Source of the DNA: JBMDXB01 sp048594975
Lineage (GTDB): Bacteria; Acidobacteriota; Vicinamibacteria; Vicinamibacterales; 2-12-FULL-66-21
Length of the DNA: 64,000 nt
Reading direction: 5' to 3'
NCBI GenBank assembly: GCA_048594975.1
Contig: JBMDXQ010000090.1
Coordinates: 186,001-250,000 of the forward strand
Under the pieces are notes generated by a model that was not told the origin of the DNA, made no database searches, and was given only the letters and a program-made list of their open reading frames with translations. This document shows positions 33,057 through 42,789 of the stretch, one piece after another (the stretch's first letter is position 1; every line of letters starts with the position of its first letter). The translations under genes and the position numbers were made by a program.

Positions 33057-33086
33057 TATAAGATATGTCGCTATGAGGTATATATC
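33057..33086 (+). promoter_or_regulatory. padR promoter with A/T-rich dyad
   Basis: TATAAG (33057-33062) is a likely -10. GATAT (33062-33066) and ATATC (33082-33086) form the outer arms of a dyad spanning the start codon at 33073, in an A/T-rich island unlike its GC-rich surroundings. PadR proteins commonly repress themselves at such sites. No Shine-Dalgarno sequence is seen, so the mRNA may be nearly leaderless. Confidence 0.4.
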
Positions 33087-33423
33087 GCGGATGCTCGACC
33101 GGGAGCTGAAGAAGGGGAGCGCCGAGCTCCTCATCCTGTCGCTCGTCGAGCCGCGGGCGCGGCACGGCTACGAGATCAGCAAGCTCATCGAGCAGCGCTC
33201 GGGCGGGCGCCTGCGCTTCAAGGTGGCATCGCTCTACCCGCTGCTCTACCGCCTCGAGGAGCGGGGCTGGATCGCCGGCCGGTGGGTGGAGAAAGCGGGC
33301 GAGCGGCGGCGTCGTTTCTACCGCCTGACCGCCGACGGCAAACGCGTGCTCGCGGCGCAACGCGCGAACTGGCGCGAGTTCGTCGAGGCCATCGCGCGCA
33401 TCACGGGAGGCGAACGTGCCTGA
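33073..33423 (+). CDS. PadR-family transcriptional regulator
   Basis: 116 residues from ATG 33073; ATG 33091 (MLDRELKKGSAELLI) is an equally good start. Winged-helix PadR: KGSAELLILSLVEPRARHGYEISKLIEQ, RLRFKVASLYPLLYRLEERG (recognition helix) and RRRRFYRLTADGKRVLAAQ (wing), with a short C-terminal helix. It overlaps the next permease gene by 8 bp and so almost certainly regulates it. It is the intact counterpart of the broken regulator at 21739. Confidence 0.88.
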   Translation: MRYISRMLDRELKKGSAELLILSLVEPRARHGYEISKLIEQRSGGRLRFKVASLYPLLYRLEERGWIAGRWVEKAGERRRRFYRLTADGKRVLAAQRANWREFVEAIARITGGERA

Positions 33424-36085
33424 CTGGAAGTTTGCGCTCGCGTCCCGGCTCGCGCCGCTCCGGCTGCGGCCGGCGCGGCAGGCGGAGATCGTCGATGAAC
33501 TGGCGCAGCACCTGGACGACCGCTACACGGAGCTCGTCGGCGGCGGCGCGACGCACGAGGAGGCGGTGGCGGCGGCGCTTGACGAGATCGAGGACGACGA
33601 CCTCGCCCGGTCGATGAGTGGCCTGCGGCAGGCCTCGGCGCCGGTTGCGCCGGGCGCGCCCGCGCGCGCGCTGATCGCGGACACCCGTCAGGACATCATC
33701 TACGCCCTGCGCATGCTGCGGGCGCACCCCGCGTTCGCCGCTGCCGCCGTGCTGACGCTGACGCTCGGGATTGGCGCCAACACTGCGGTCTTCAGCCTGG
33801 TCGACGCGGCGCTGCTGCGCGTGCTGCCGGTCGTCGAGCCGGAGCGTCTGGTCATCCTGCAGGGTGTGAACCCGCGCGACGGCAGCCGGTTTTCCGGCTT
33901 CTCGTCTCCCCAATTCAACCACCTCCGTACACACGCGGCCGCCGCCGCCGAGACGTTTGCCTTCGCGCGCGTCGACCTGAACCTCAGCACCGGAGAGCTG
34001 ACGGATTCGGCCGCCGGCCTGCTCGTCTCGGACAACTACTTCTCCGTCCTCGGCGTGAGTCCGTCGCCCGGCCGCGGGTTCGCGCCGCCGGACGACGCGG
34101 TTGCCGTGCTCAGCCATCGGTTCTGGCGATCGCGCTTCGCCGGAGATCACGCCGCCGTCGGGCGCACCGTGCTGGTGAACGGCCTGCCGTTCACGGTGAT
34201 CGGCGTGGCGCCGCGCCGCTTCTCCGGTACCGAGGTGGGGAGATTCCCGGACGTGTTCGTGCCGCTTGCGCTCTGCGACCGCCTGTTTCCCTCATTTCCC
34301 CGGTTGGAGCGGCCCAACAGCTTCTGGTTGAGCATCATGGCGCGCGTGCCACGCGGCGCCGATGCCGCGTGGTCGGCCGAACAGGTGAACGCGGCCTATC
34401 AGCGGGGCATCGACGAACAGTTCCCGGGCAGGCTGGCCACCTTCCTCCGCCAGCGGCGCATCGTCTTGCTGCCCGGCGCAGGAGGATCGAGGGAGCTGAG
34501 CACTCAGTTCCGAACGCCCCTGCTGGTACTCATGACCGTGGTCGGCCTGGTGCTGCTGATCGCGTGCGCCAACGTCGCGAACCTGTTGCTGGCGCGCGCC
34601 GCCGGCCGTCGTCGAGAGCTGGCCGTCCGTCTGGCGCTCGGCGCCGGGCGGGGTCGCCTGGTGCGGCAGCTGATGACCGAGAGTCTCACGCTGTCCTCCG
34701 CCGGGGGAGCGCTGGGCCTCCTGCTCGCCCTGTGGATGGTGCGTGGCCTCACCGCGTTCTTCTCCAATCACGTCCTCGATGCCGGCCTGGATGCGCGCGT
34801 ACTCGGCTTCACGTTCGCGACGTCAGCCCTCTGCGGCCTCCTGTTCGGGGTTCCGGCGGCGTTTCGCGTCAGCCGGACGGACCTGACACCCGCGTTCAGG
34901 GGCGACGCGCCACCCGCCGCTCAAGGCCGCCGTTCGCGGCTCGGCTGGGTCCTCGTCTCCGTCCAGGTGGCGATCTCGCTTCTCCTGCTCGTCGGCGCCG
35001 GCCTGTTCATCCGCACGCTCGTCAATCTGCGTACGATGGATCCGGGATTCCGCGCCGACGACGTCCTGGTGGCCACGATCAACCCCGGCCTCAGTCGCTA
35101 TACGACGGAACGAACGCGCAGCTTCTTCGACGAGCTGCTCCGCCGCGTGTCGGTGCTGCCCGGAGTCCGGTCGGCGAGCCTGGCCGACGCTCCTCTGCTC
35201 GGTCACGTCCATATCGACGGCTTTTCGATCAAGGGCTCGAATCAGTCCGCACCGACGAGGGTTCGTGTCGTGGGTTCGCAATTCTTCGACACGATGGGCG
35301 TCACGATCCGCCGCGGACGCGACTTCTCGCGAGACGATCGCGAGGGATCGCCCCACGTGGCGATCATCAACGAGACCATCGCGCGCACGTACTTTCATGG
35401 CGAGGATCCGCTAGGAAGACGGATCGAAACCGACGCCAGCCGGGACGTCGAGATTGTCGGCGTCGTCGCGGATGCGAAGTACGGGGCGCTGCGCGATCCG
35501 GTCCCGAACACGATCTATCTGACGCTGGGCCAGGCGCGCTCGTGGAGTGCCGAGCGAACGCTGCACGTGCGCGCGGACGGCGACCCCGCCGGCCTCGTGG
35601 CCGCCGTGCGCGATCAGGTGCGCATGCTCGACAGCCAGCTGCCGGTGAAGATCGCGCTCTTCTCCCGTCTCGTTGACGAGAATCTCGCCCGCGAGCGGCT
35701 GGTCGCCACGCTGTCCGGCTTCTTCGGCGGCCTCGCCCTGCTGCTGACGGCGCTCGGACTCTACGGCGTGATCACCTACAGCGTGCAGCGCCGCACGCGT
35801 GAGATCGGTATCCGCCTGTCGCTGGGGGCGCGTGGCGAGGCCGTCGTGTGGATGGTCCTGCGCGACTCGCTCGTACCGGTCGCGGTCGGCGCCGTCGCGG
35901 GCCTGCTGGCGAGCCTGTGGCTGTCGCGTTTCGTCGCCCGACAACTGTTCGGAGTGGCGCCGGTCGATGCCGCCACGATGGCCGCCGCCGCCGTGTTCCT
36001 CGCGCTGATCGCGGCGGTGGCAGCCTACCTGCCCGCCCGCCGGGCATCCCGTGTCGATCCGATGATCGCGCTCCGTGACAGCTGA
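33416..36085 (+). CDS. ADOP-family MacB/FtsX-like orphan permease
   Basis: 889 residues from the GTG at 33416 (GGGAGG upstream, inside padR). It carries the N-terminal helical ADOP domain (about 1-85: LRPARQAEIVDELAQHLDDRY, ATHEEAVAAALDEI), then IYALRMLRAHPAFAAAAVL and TLGIGANTAVFSLVDAALLR. Two MacB-like periplasmic domains and FtsX blocks follow (IACANVANLLLARAAGRRRE; GVITYSVQRRTREIGIRLSLGA), ending SRVDPMIALRDS. Inner membrane, about eight helices. Translational coupling to padR implies co-regulation. No ATPase is nearby; the energy source and substrate are unknown. Confidence 0.9.
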   Translation: MPDWKFALASRLAPLRLRPARQAEIVDELAQHLDDRYTELVGGGATHEEAVAAALDEIEDDDLARSMSGLRQASAPVAPGAPARALIADTRQDIIYALRMLRAHPAFAAAAVLTLTLGIGANTAVFSLVDAALLRVLPVVEPERLVILQGVNPRDGSRFSGFSSPQFNHLRTHAAAAAETFAFARVDLNLSTGELTDSAAGLLVSDNYFSVLGVSPSPGRGFAPPDDAVAVLSHRFWRSRFAGDHAAVGRTVLVNGLPFTVIGVAPRRFSGTEVGRFPDVFVPLALCDRLFPSFPRLERPNSFWLSIMARVPRGADAAWSAEQVNAAYQRGIDEQFPGRLATFLRQRRIVLLPGAGGSRELSTQFRTPLLVLMTVVGLVLLIACANVANLLLARAAGRRRELAVRLALGAGRGRLVRQLMTESLTLSSAGGALGLLLALWMVRGLTAFFSNHVLDAGLDARVLGFTFATSALCGLLFGVPAAFRVSRTDLTPAFRGDAPPAAQGRRSRLGWVLVSVQVAISLLLLVGAGLFIRTLVNLRTMDPGFRADDVLVATINPGLSRYTTERTRSFFDELLRRVSVLPGVRSASLADAPLLGHVHIDGFSIKGSNQSAPTRVRVVGSQFFDTMGVTIRRGRDFSRDDREGSPHVAIINETIARTYFHGEDPLGRRIETDASRDVEIVGVVADAKYGALRDPVPNTIYLTLGQARSWSAERTLHVRADGDPAGLVAAVRDQVRMLDSQLPVKIALFSRLVDENLARERLVATLSGFFGGLALLLTALGLYGVITYSVQRRTREIGIRLSLGARGEAVVWMVLRDSLVPVAVGAVAGLLASLWLSRFVARQLFGVAPVDAATMAAAAVFLALIAAVAAYLPARRASRVDPMIALRDS

Positions 36086-36105
36086 CGCGCTCAGGAGGCC
36101 CGAAC

Positions 36106-38843
36106 ATGCCTGATTGGAGAGCACCGCTCGCAGCACGGCTGAAGCCGCTCGCGCTCCGCCCGGCGCGCGAGCACGAGATCATCGACGAGCTGTCGCAGCA
36201 CCTCGACGACCGCTACCGGGAGCTGCTGGCGGTCGGGGCGGCGGACGATGAAGCCGTCCGTCTCGCGCTCGATGAGCTGGACGACGAGCAGCTGCTCGCG
36301 CGCGAGATGCGGCGGCTGCGCCGGTCGCTGCTGCCCGAGCCCGTCCCGCCGGGCCAGCCGGTGCGCAGCTGGATGGCCGATGCCCGTCACGATCTCGTAT
36401 ACGCGGTGCGGATGCTGAGGAAGAGTCCCGGGTTCAGCGCCGCCGCCGTCCTGACGCTGGCACTCGGCATCGGCGCCAACAGCGCGATGTTCAGCCTGAT
36501 CGACGGGACCCTGCTGCAGCGTCTTCCCGTCCGGAACCCCGACCGGCTGCTGAACGTGTTCCGCGATGGTGGCGCGTGGCACAGTGTCTCGTATCCGGCC
36601 TACGTGTCGATACGCGACGGCGCGCGGCTGATCGAGGGCCTCGCCGCGTGGGGTCCGATCACGGCGAGTCTCAACGTCGACGGTGAAACGAACCTCGTCA
36701 GCGGCGCAATCGTCTCCGGCAACTTCTTCGATCTGCTCGCGATGCCCGCGGAGCGCGGGCGGTTGCTGTCACCGCGCGATGACGTGACGCCGATGGCGCA
36801 CCCGGTCGCGGTGATCAGCCATCGGCTCTGGAAGGGCCGCTTCGGCGGCCGGCCGGACATCGTCGGCAGCAGCATCCGCCTGAACGGCACGATCTTCACC
36901 ATCGTCGGGGTCGTGCCCGCCGGCTTCAACGGGCCGCGCCGCGGAGCGATGTCCGACGTATACGTGCCGATGATGATGCAGCCGCTGATGCGCCGCCCAG
37001 CGCGGGCTATTCGGGGGAAATGGACCCAAACCTTCTAGACAAGCCGAACAACGGTTGGCTGGTGCTGTTCGCGCTGCGGAAGCCTGACGTCACCGCGGAA
37101 CAGGTGCAGGCGGAGATGCTGGCGCTCGCCTCGGCGCCGCGCAATCGTCCGCCAGGGGGGCGGCAGCGCGAGCTGCAGCTCACGCTAGTACCGTTCGAGA
37201 TGTGCAGCCCCGCGCAATACGCGCAACTCCGCACCGTTGCGGTGCTGCTCGGCTGGACGGTCGGCATCGTCCTGCTGATCGCGTGTGCGAACGTGGCCAA
37301 CCTGCTGCTGTCGAAGGCGGCGACGCGTCGCCGCGAGGTCGCCATCCGGCTGGCGCTCGGCGCAAGCCGCACGCGAATCGTCCGGCAGCTGCTCACCGAA
37401 AGCGTGCTGCTCTCCGTGCTGGGTGGAGCAGCGGGACTCGTCCTCGCGTGGCTCGTGATGGTGGCTGCCGAGGCCGCTCCGCCGCCGCCCGGCGCCCTGC
37501 CGGTCGCGCTCGAGTTCTCGATCGACCGCCGGGTCATCCTCTTCTGCTTCGGCCTTGCGCTTGCGACCGGCGTGCTGTTCGGGGCCGTTCCTGCACTGCA
37601 GGCGTCGCGCCCCAGCCTGCTTCCGGCGCTGAAGGACGACGGTGCCGTGCCGGAGGGGCGGACGCGCTGGTGGAATCTCAAGAAGACGCTGGTGGTCTCG
37701 GAGGTCGCGCTGTCGCTGATGCTGCTGCTGGCTGCCGGGCTCTTCGTTCGCAGCCTGCTCAGCGTTCAGGCAGTGTCGGCCGGCTATATCGTCGATGAGA
37801 TCGTGTCGGCGCGGTTGAGCGTCAACCTGCTTCGCTATACGAGCGAGCAGGGCCGCGCCTTCTACAGCCGCGTGATCGAGCGCATCGAGCAGCTTCCCGG
37901 CGTCAGGTCGGCGAGCGTCGCGAGGATGGCCGTGCTCACCGGCGACGCCCGTACGCTCGGGCTTTCGTTCGAAGGCCGGGAAGTCTCCGAACCGGCGCGG
38001 GCGAACGTCGTCGGGCGAAGGTTCTTCGAGACGGTCGGCGTTCAGCTGGTGCGCGGCCGCGATTTCCATGACAGCGACACGGTCGAGAGCCTGCCTGTCG
38101 CGATCGTGAGCGAGACGCTGGCGAAGCGGTATTTTCCTGGAGAAGACCCGATCGGCAAGCGCGTGTCGGGGGGGTTCTCCAGGACCGCCAGTCCGCGCGG
38201 CGACTGGACCGAGATTGTCGGCGTGGCGCGCGACTCGAAGTACACGGCGCTGACGGAGTCAGACGTCCCGGTCATTTACATGCCGCTCTCGCAGCGGCAC
38301 GAGTCGGGCGTCACCCTCTATGTCCGCACGCAGGGTCCACCTGCGCTCCTCATCCCGCAGATACGCCGCGAGATCCAGTCGCTCGAGCCGAATCTCCCGG
38401 TTCATGACGTTCGTCCGATGACCGAAACCATCGCAACATCGCTGTACGCGCCACGCATAGGCGCCATCCTGCTGAGCGGCTTCGCCGTCCTCGCACTGCT
38501 GCTCGCTTCGTTGGGGGTGTACGGCGTGCTGGCCTTCTCGATTGCGCGCCGCACACGCGAGATCGGCATTCGCATGGCGCTGGGAGCGGATCGGCGCGCC
38601 GTCTCGGCGCTGGTGCTGAGCGAGGGGATGTCGCTGGTGGCTGTCGGACTCGTCCTCGGCCTCGGCGGCGGGCTCTACCTGTCCCGGTGGGTGCGATCGC
38701 TGTTGTTCGAGGTCAGCCCCCGCGACGCCGCCACCTTCGTTCTCGTACCGCTGGTGCTCGCCGCCGTTGCGCTTCTGGCGTGCTACCTGCCGGCGCGCCG
38801 CGCGCTGCGAGTGGATCCGCTCGTCGCCTTGCGATCGGAGTAA
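36106..38843 (+). pseudogene. ADOP-family permease with one frameshift
   Basis: Same architecture as the gene 20 bp upstream: helical N-domain (LRPAREHEIIDELSQHLDDRY), TLALGIGANSAMFSLIDGTLL, first periplasmic domain. In that domain the frame breaks near 36991-36998 (GATGCGCCGCCCAG): the first frame runs to a stop at 37038 while the second continues as SGEMDPNLLDKPNNGWLVL through both FtsX blocks to RVDPLVALRSE. Joined length about 911 residues. A second ATG at 37020 lies in the second frame but would make a truncated permease. Young pseudogene or a one-base sequence error. Confidence 0.8.
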
Positions 38844-39128
38844 GGGAGACGTTCAGCAGGCGAACGGCGCCGCATCCCGGCTCCGTCGCGTCGGGGGTCT
38901 ATTTTGGGGGCTGGCGATCGGATTGCGCTCAGCCCGGATCGACGTTCACCGTTCATCGGAACCAGCCAGGCGCTCAGCGAGGACGGGGCCGAGCAGCGTC
39001 CGTCGATCCGGGTAATCGACCGCCTCTTTGTCCGGCGGTCGGTTGCCGCTCAGGATGATCCAGCCAGCAGCGAGCCATCCTTCCTGGGACACCTCCGTAA
39101 CTCATTGGAACCACACCAAATATGGTTC

Positions 39129-39168
39129 TTGACGAGCTATGATGTCTTGCTGATATCATATCGATGTC
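39129..39168 (+). promoter_or_regulatory. SPFH operon promoter with three 11-bp-spaced GATRTC sites
   Basis: TTGACG (39129-39134) is a -35; GATATC (39152) or TATCAT (39154) can serve as -10. TGATGTC (39140-39146), TGATATC (39151-39157) and CGATGTC (39162-39168) repeat with exactly 11-bp spacing, one helical turn. Ribbon-helix-helix proteins bind such arrays, and one is encoded in the operon, suggesting autoregulation. The rest of the 38844-39128 gap shows nothing recognisable. Confidence 0.6.
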
Positions 39169-39187
39169 AGCAAACAGGAGGTCCGCG

Positions 39188-40057
39188 ATGCTGCGCGAAC
39201 GCGAAATCAAGGGCTGGTCGGGCACGGTGGCGGCGATTGTCCTCGTGGCGCTGCTCGTCTATTCGGTTCCGGCACTCGTCGGGGCAATCCGTGACCAGGC
39301 GGCGAGACTGATCGTCGCGTGGATCGCCGTCCAGGTTCTGGCCGTGTTCGCGCTCTTCGGGTTGACGATCATCAACCCCAACGAGGCGAAGGCGGTGCAG
39401 TTGTTCGGCGTCTACAAGGGCACCATCAAGCAGCAGGGCTTCTGGTGGGTGAACCCGTTCACCCTCCGCCGGCGCATCTCCCTTCGCGTCCGGAACTTCG
39501 AGAGCAGCAAGCTCAAGGTCAACGACCGCGACGGCAACCCGATCGAGATCGCGGCGGTGATCGTCTGGCGGGTTGTCGAGACGGCCGAAGCGCTGTTCCA
39601 CGTGGACGACTTCGAGCAGTTCGTGCACGTGCAGAGCGAGTCGGCGGTGCGCAACCTCGCCACCACCTACCCTTACGACGCGCACGAGGACGAGCAGATG
39701 TCGCTGCGGCTCTCCGCCCTCGAGATCTCGCAGCGGCTGAGGTCGGAAATCCAGGAGCGGCTCGCCACGGCTGGCGTCGAGGTGATCGAGGCGCGCCTCA
39801 GCCACCTCGCCTACGCGCCCGAGATCGCCAACGCGATGCTGCGCCGCCAGCAGGCGTCCGCGATCATCGCGGCGCGCCAGAAGATCGTCGAGGGCGCGGT
39901 CGGGATGGTGGAGATGGCGCTCGAGCACCTCAGCCAGAAACGCGTCGTCGAGCTCGACGAGGAGCGCAAGGCAACGATGGTCAGCAACCTGCTGGTCGTC
40001 CTGTGCAGCGACCGCGACGCACAGCCGGTGGTGAACACCGGCACGCTCTACCAGTGA
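39188..40057 (+). CDS. SPFH (stomatin/prohibitin/flotillin) domain membrane protein
   Basis: 289 residues. ATG 39188 was chosen because AGGAGGT ends 5 bp upstream; an in-frame ATG at 39164 has none and would lie in the operator. Two N-terminal membrane segments (about 13-32 and 43-62) lead into the SPFH domain: INPNEAKAVQLFGVYKGTIKQQG, NPIEIAAVIVWRV, and the C-terminal ARLSHLAYAPEIANAMLRRQQA with a short coiled coil. Such proteins form ring assemblies on the inner membrane, often around proteases. First gene of an operon with an Arc-type repressor and a DUF3592 protein. Confidence 0.88.
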   Translation: MLREREIKGWSGTVAAIVLVALLVYSVPALVGAIRDQAARLIVAWIAVQVLAVFALFGLTIINPNEAKAVQLFGVYKGTIKQQGFWWVNPFTLRRRISLRVRNFESSKLKVNDRDGNPIEIAAVIVWRVVETAEALFHVDDFEQFVHVQSESAVRNLATTYPYDAHEDEQMSLRLSALEISQRLRSEIQERLATAGVEVIEARLSHLAYAPEIANAMLRRQQASAIIAARQKIVEGAVGMVEMALEHLSQKRVVELDEERKATMVSNLLVVLCSDRDAQPVVNTGTLYQ

Positions 40058-40060
40058 GAC

Positions 40061-40237
40061 ATGGCTGACCGGAAGGCGTTCGTCCTGCGGCTCGATCCGG
40101 AGGTCCACCAGGCGCTGCAGCGCTGGGCCGCCAGCGATCTGCGCAGCCTGAACGCGCAGATCGTGTTCCTCCGGCGGCGCGCGCGGCGCGCCGCCGGCCG
40201 CGATCCGAAGCGTGACGAGTCCGAACGATCGGAGTGA
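40061..40237 (+). CDS. Arc-type ribbon-helix-helix DNA-binding protein
   Basis: 58 residues: MADRKAFVLRLDPEVHQALQ with the RHH beta-strand FVLRL, then WAASDLRSLNAQIVFLLR-like helices (SLNAQIVFL is the hallmark of Arc-family proteins). Lies 3 bp after the SPFH stop; its own stop overlaps the GTG of the next gene. RHH proteins dimerise and bind operators spaced by a helical turn, which fits the triple GATRTC array in front of the operon. It could be an antitoxin-type regulator, but no toxin is adjacent. Confidence 0.8.
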   Translation: MADRKAFVLRLDPEVHQALQRWAASDLRSLNAQIVFLRRRARRAAGRDPKRDESERSE

Positions 40238-41088
40238 CCATGACTCGACCAGCGAAGTTGCATCACGGTCCCGGAGGCCTCGCGCCTCCTCCCGGACTCG
40301 ACCGCATGCGCCCCCGCGAGGTCCGGCTGACCGCCGGCGGCTGGGCCCTGCTCGCGCTGGGGGCCGTGCTCGTCGTTGGAGGTGTCGCCGGCGGGATCAC
40401 GTTGCACTTGAAGGTGGTTCGCGACGCGGACGAAGCGCGGGGCTTCCAGGAGCGCGCGCTCGACACGACTGGGGTGGTGACGCGGAAATGGCGGGCGCGC
40501 GACGGCGACGACCGCCCGCGGTGGGTGGCGTACGACTTCAGCGCGAACGGGCGCGTGTTCCGGGGAGAGGCGCGGGCGTCGCGCGCGCTGTGGGAGCGGC
40601 TCGAGCCGGGATCACCGGTACCGGTCCGCTTCGACGCTGAGCGCCCCGAGCGGCATTTTCCCTGGGGACGGCGGCCGGGGACCACGCCACCCGTGCTCGC
40701 GTACTTCGTAGGGTTGGCTGGGCTCCTCGCCGGCGGCCTGGTGACGATCCCGATCCTCCGGCAGCGGCGCCTGATGGCCGAGGGTCGCGCAGCATTGGCA
40801 ACCGTGACCGGCAAGACCAAAGGCCAGCACGGCACGACCATCAACTACGAGTTCCACGTCCTCAGCGGCGGTCTCGTCAAGGGCAGCTCGGGCGCCCCGA
40901 GCAAGCCGCCCGAAGTCGGCAGCACCATGTGGGTGGTGTACGCAACCGAGAACCCCAGCTGGAGCAGCCCCTACCCCTCGTCGCTCGTCAGGCTCGCCCG
41001 CCGGACAGCGCTCAGGCCGTCACCGGGCGGCGAGAACGACGCGCGGCCTGCGGCGCCCTCGCGGCGCCAGCATGCGGCGCCGCGTTAG
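40234..41088 (+). CDS. DUF3592-type membrane protein
   Basis: 284 residues from GTG 40234 (overlapping the arc stop) or ATG 40240. Membrane helix at about 33-56 (GGWALLALGAVLVVGGVAGGI), then a beta-rich domain ending VPVRFDAERPERHFPWG, typical of DUF3592. A second helix pair follows (PPVLAYFVGLAGLLAGGLVT), then a second small beta domain of the same type (ALATVTGKTKGQHGTTINYEF) and a basic disordered tail. Function of DUF3592 is unknown. Third gene of the SPFH operon, convergent with flotillin. Confidence 0.7.
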   Translation: MTMTRPAKLHHGPGGLAPPPGLDRMRPREVRLTAGGWALLALGAVLVVGGVAGGITLHLKVVRDADEARGFQERALDTTGVVTRKWRARDGDDRPRWVAYDFSANGRVFRGEARASRALWERLEPGSPVPVRFDAERPERHFPWGRRPGTTPPVLAYFVGLAGLLAGGLVTIPILRQRRLMAEGRAALATVTGKTKGQHGTTINYEFHVLSGGLVKGSSGAPSKPPEVGSTMWVVYATENPSWSSPYPSSLVRLARRTALRPSPGGENDARPAAPSRRQHAAPR

Positions 41089-41193
41089 GACGCGCCGCGC
41101 CCCGCCCTCACCACGTGGGGTTCGGCAGCGCAAGCACCTCCAACATTCGATCGGCCTTGCGAGTCTGGAGGTTGGCCGTTGGGAGTACTGCCG

Positions 41194-42771
41194 TCAGTTC
41201 TGCTTGGTCTCGGGCAGCGGTGTCCCGCTGACAACGGACGGCGCCGGCGAACTCGCAGGCGGCGTCGCGCCGAGCTGCTGCATCACGTTCGGAATACTGA
41301 GCCCCAGCGCCTCCAGCTGCTGCAGCAGGCTGAAGACGACCGCCGGGCCCGCCTTCGCGATCTTTCCGATTCCGCCGCCGTCGGCCGCGCCGTTGCCCTG
41401 ATCGATGACCACAACCTTGTCGATGTTGCCGAGCGGCGAGGCGACGGCGCCGAACACACCGCTTGACGCCTGGATGATCGCGGGCAGCTTTTCGAGCACC
41501 GTCTGCAGGCGCGCGGCGTCGTTGAACTCCTTCCACGCCTCCGCCTTGCGCATGATCGCCGCGGCTTCCGCCGTGCCCTGCGCCTCGATTGCCTTGGCCT
41601 GCGCCAGGCCGATCGCCTCGATCTTCGCGGCCTCGGCCCTGCCCTCGGCCTCCACGGCCGCCGCCCGGCCGACGCCTTCCTTGCGCAGCTTCTCCTGCTC
41701 CGCCTCGGCGAGCGCAATCAATGCCGAGCGACGCCCTTCCGCCTCGAGGATGGCCGCCTGCTTGCTGGCCTCGGCGCGAACGACCGCGGCCTGGCGGTCC
41801 GCCTCCGCCGGCTTGATCACGGTCGCCTCGAGCTCCTTCTGCCTGCGCAGGACCTCCTGCTCCTGCACGGAGATCATCTCCTGGGTGCGCGTCCGCTCGA
41901 TCTTCACTTCCTCCGCGACCACGCCCTGCCGCGCCGTGGCCTCGGCCAGCGGGCCGGCCTGCTCGGCGCGCGCCTTCTGCGTCTCGATCTCCGCCTGGTA
42001 CTGCGCCTGGCGGATGGCGAAGTCGCGTTGTGCCTGGGCGATCTCGGCGTCCGCCTTGAACTTCGCCTGCTCGCCTTCCTGCAGCGCCACGGCCGACTTG
42101 ATCTTCGCGTCGCGGTGCGCTTCGGCCTCGCCGATCGTCGCGTCCCGTTTGACCTCCGCGGTGCGCCGCTTGCCGAGCGCGTTGAGGTAGTCCTCTTCGT
42201 CCGAAATCTCCTGGATCGTGAGCACGTCGACGCCGATGCCCATCTTCTCCAGGTCGGTCGCCGCTTCGGTGGTCAGCTTCTGCGCGAAACTCTGGCGATC
42301 GCTGTTGACCTCCTCGACGGTCAGCGTGCCGAGAATCGATCGCAGGTGGCCTTCCAGCGTCTGGAAGATGACCTTCTGGATGGTGTCGTGCGTCATGCCG
42401 AGAAAGCGTTCCGCGGCAGCCTGCAGCGATGTATCGTCGCCGCGAATCTTGACGTTGGCGACGGCCTTCACCGACACCGGCACGCCCTTCAGCGTGTACG
42501 CCCGCTTGATCTCGAGCGGAATCGTCATCACGTTGAGGTGCAGGTACTCGACCTTCTCGAGCAGCGGGATGCGCAGGGCGGCGCCGCCGCGCACCATCCG
42601 GTAGCCGACGATGCGGCCGTCGGAGAGCTTGCGCTTGCGGCCGCTGAGCACCGCGACGGCGTTGGGCGAGACCTTGATGTAGTTGCGGCTGATGAGGATG
42701 AAGGCCGCGAAGAAGCCGATGAGCGCGACAAGAGCGAGGACGGGCAGCAGGGCGTTGCCAAGTATCTCCAT
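41194..42771 (-). CDS. Flotillin-like protein (FloA/YqiK type)
   Basis: 525 residues. One N-terminal membrane helix (about 8-28), then the SPFH domain (about 30-200) beginning SRNYIKVSPNAVAVLSGRKR and including MTHDTIQKVIFQTLEGHLRS. A long Glu/Ala-rich coiled coil follows (about 210-430, repeated EA/AE with EAEGRAEAAKIEAIG), then a short Pro/Ser tail. Flotillins scaffold ordered inner-membrane microdomains. The NfeD gene lies 18 bp upstream on the same strand; NfeD-flotillin pairs are a classic operon. Convergent with the SPFH/Arc/DUF3592 operon. Confidence 0.9.
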   Translation of the reverse strand: MEILGNALLPVLALVALIGFFAAFILISRNYIKVSPNAVAVLSGRKRKLSDGRIVGYRMVRGGAALRIPLLEKVEYLHLNVMTIPLEIKRAYTLKGVPVSVKAVANVKIRGDDTSLQAAAERFLGMTHDTIQKVIFQTLEGHLRSILGTLTVEEVNSDRQSFAQKLTTEAATDLEKMGIGVDVLTIQEISDEEDYLNALGKRRTAEVKRDATIGEAEAHRDAKIKSAVALQEGEQAKFKADAEIAQAQRDFAIRQAQYQAEIETQKARAEQAGPLAEATARQGVVAEEVKIERTRTQEMISVQEQEVLRRQKELEATVIKPAEADRQAAVVRAEASKQAAILEAEGRRSALIALAEAEQEKLRKEGVGRAAAVEAEGRAEAAKIEAIGLAQAKAIEAQGTAEAAAIMRKAEAWKEFNDAARLQTVLEKLPAIIQASSGVFGAVASPLGNIDKVVVIDQGNGAADGGGIGKIAKAGPAVVFSLLQQLEALGLSIPNVMQQLGATPPASSPAPSVVSGTPLPETKQN

Positions 42772-42789
42772 GGGATTACCTCGACAGGT

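Noticed and set aside
36990..37040. Programmed ribosomal frameshift in the fifth ADOP gene
   Set aside because: No slippery heptamer, no Shine-Dalgarno-like stimulator and no conserved place: the other frameshifted ADOP breaks in a different domain.
38844..39128. Possible small genes or tRNA in the gap before the SPFH operon
   Set aside because: No frame with a ribosome-binding site and family resemblance, and no cloverleaf could be drawn.
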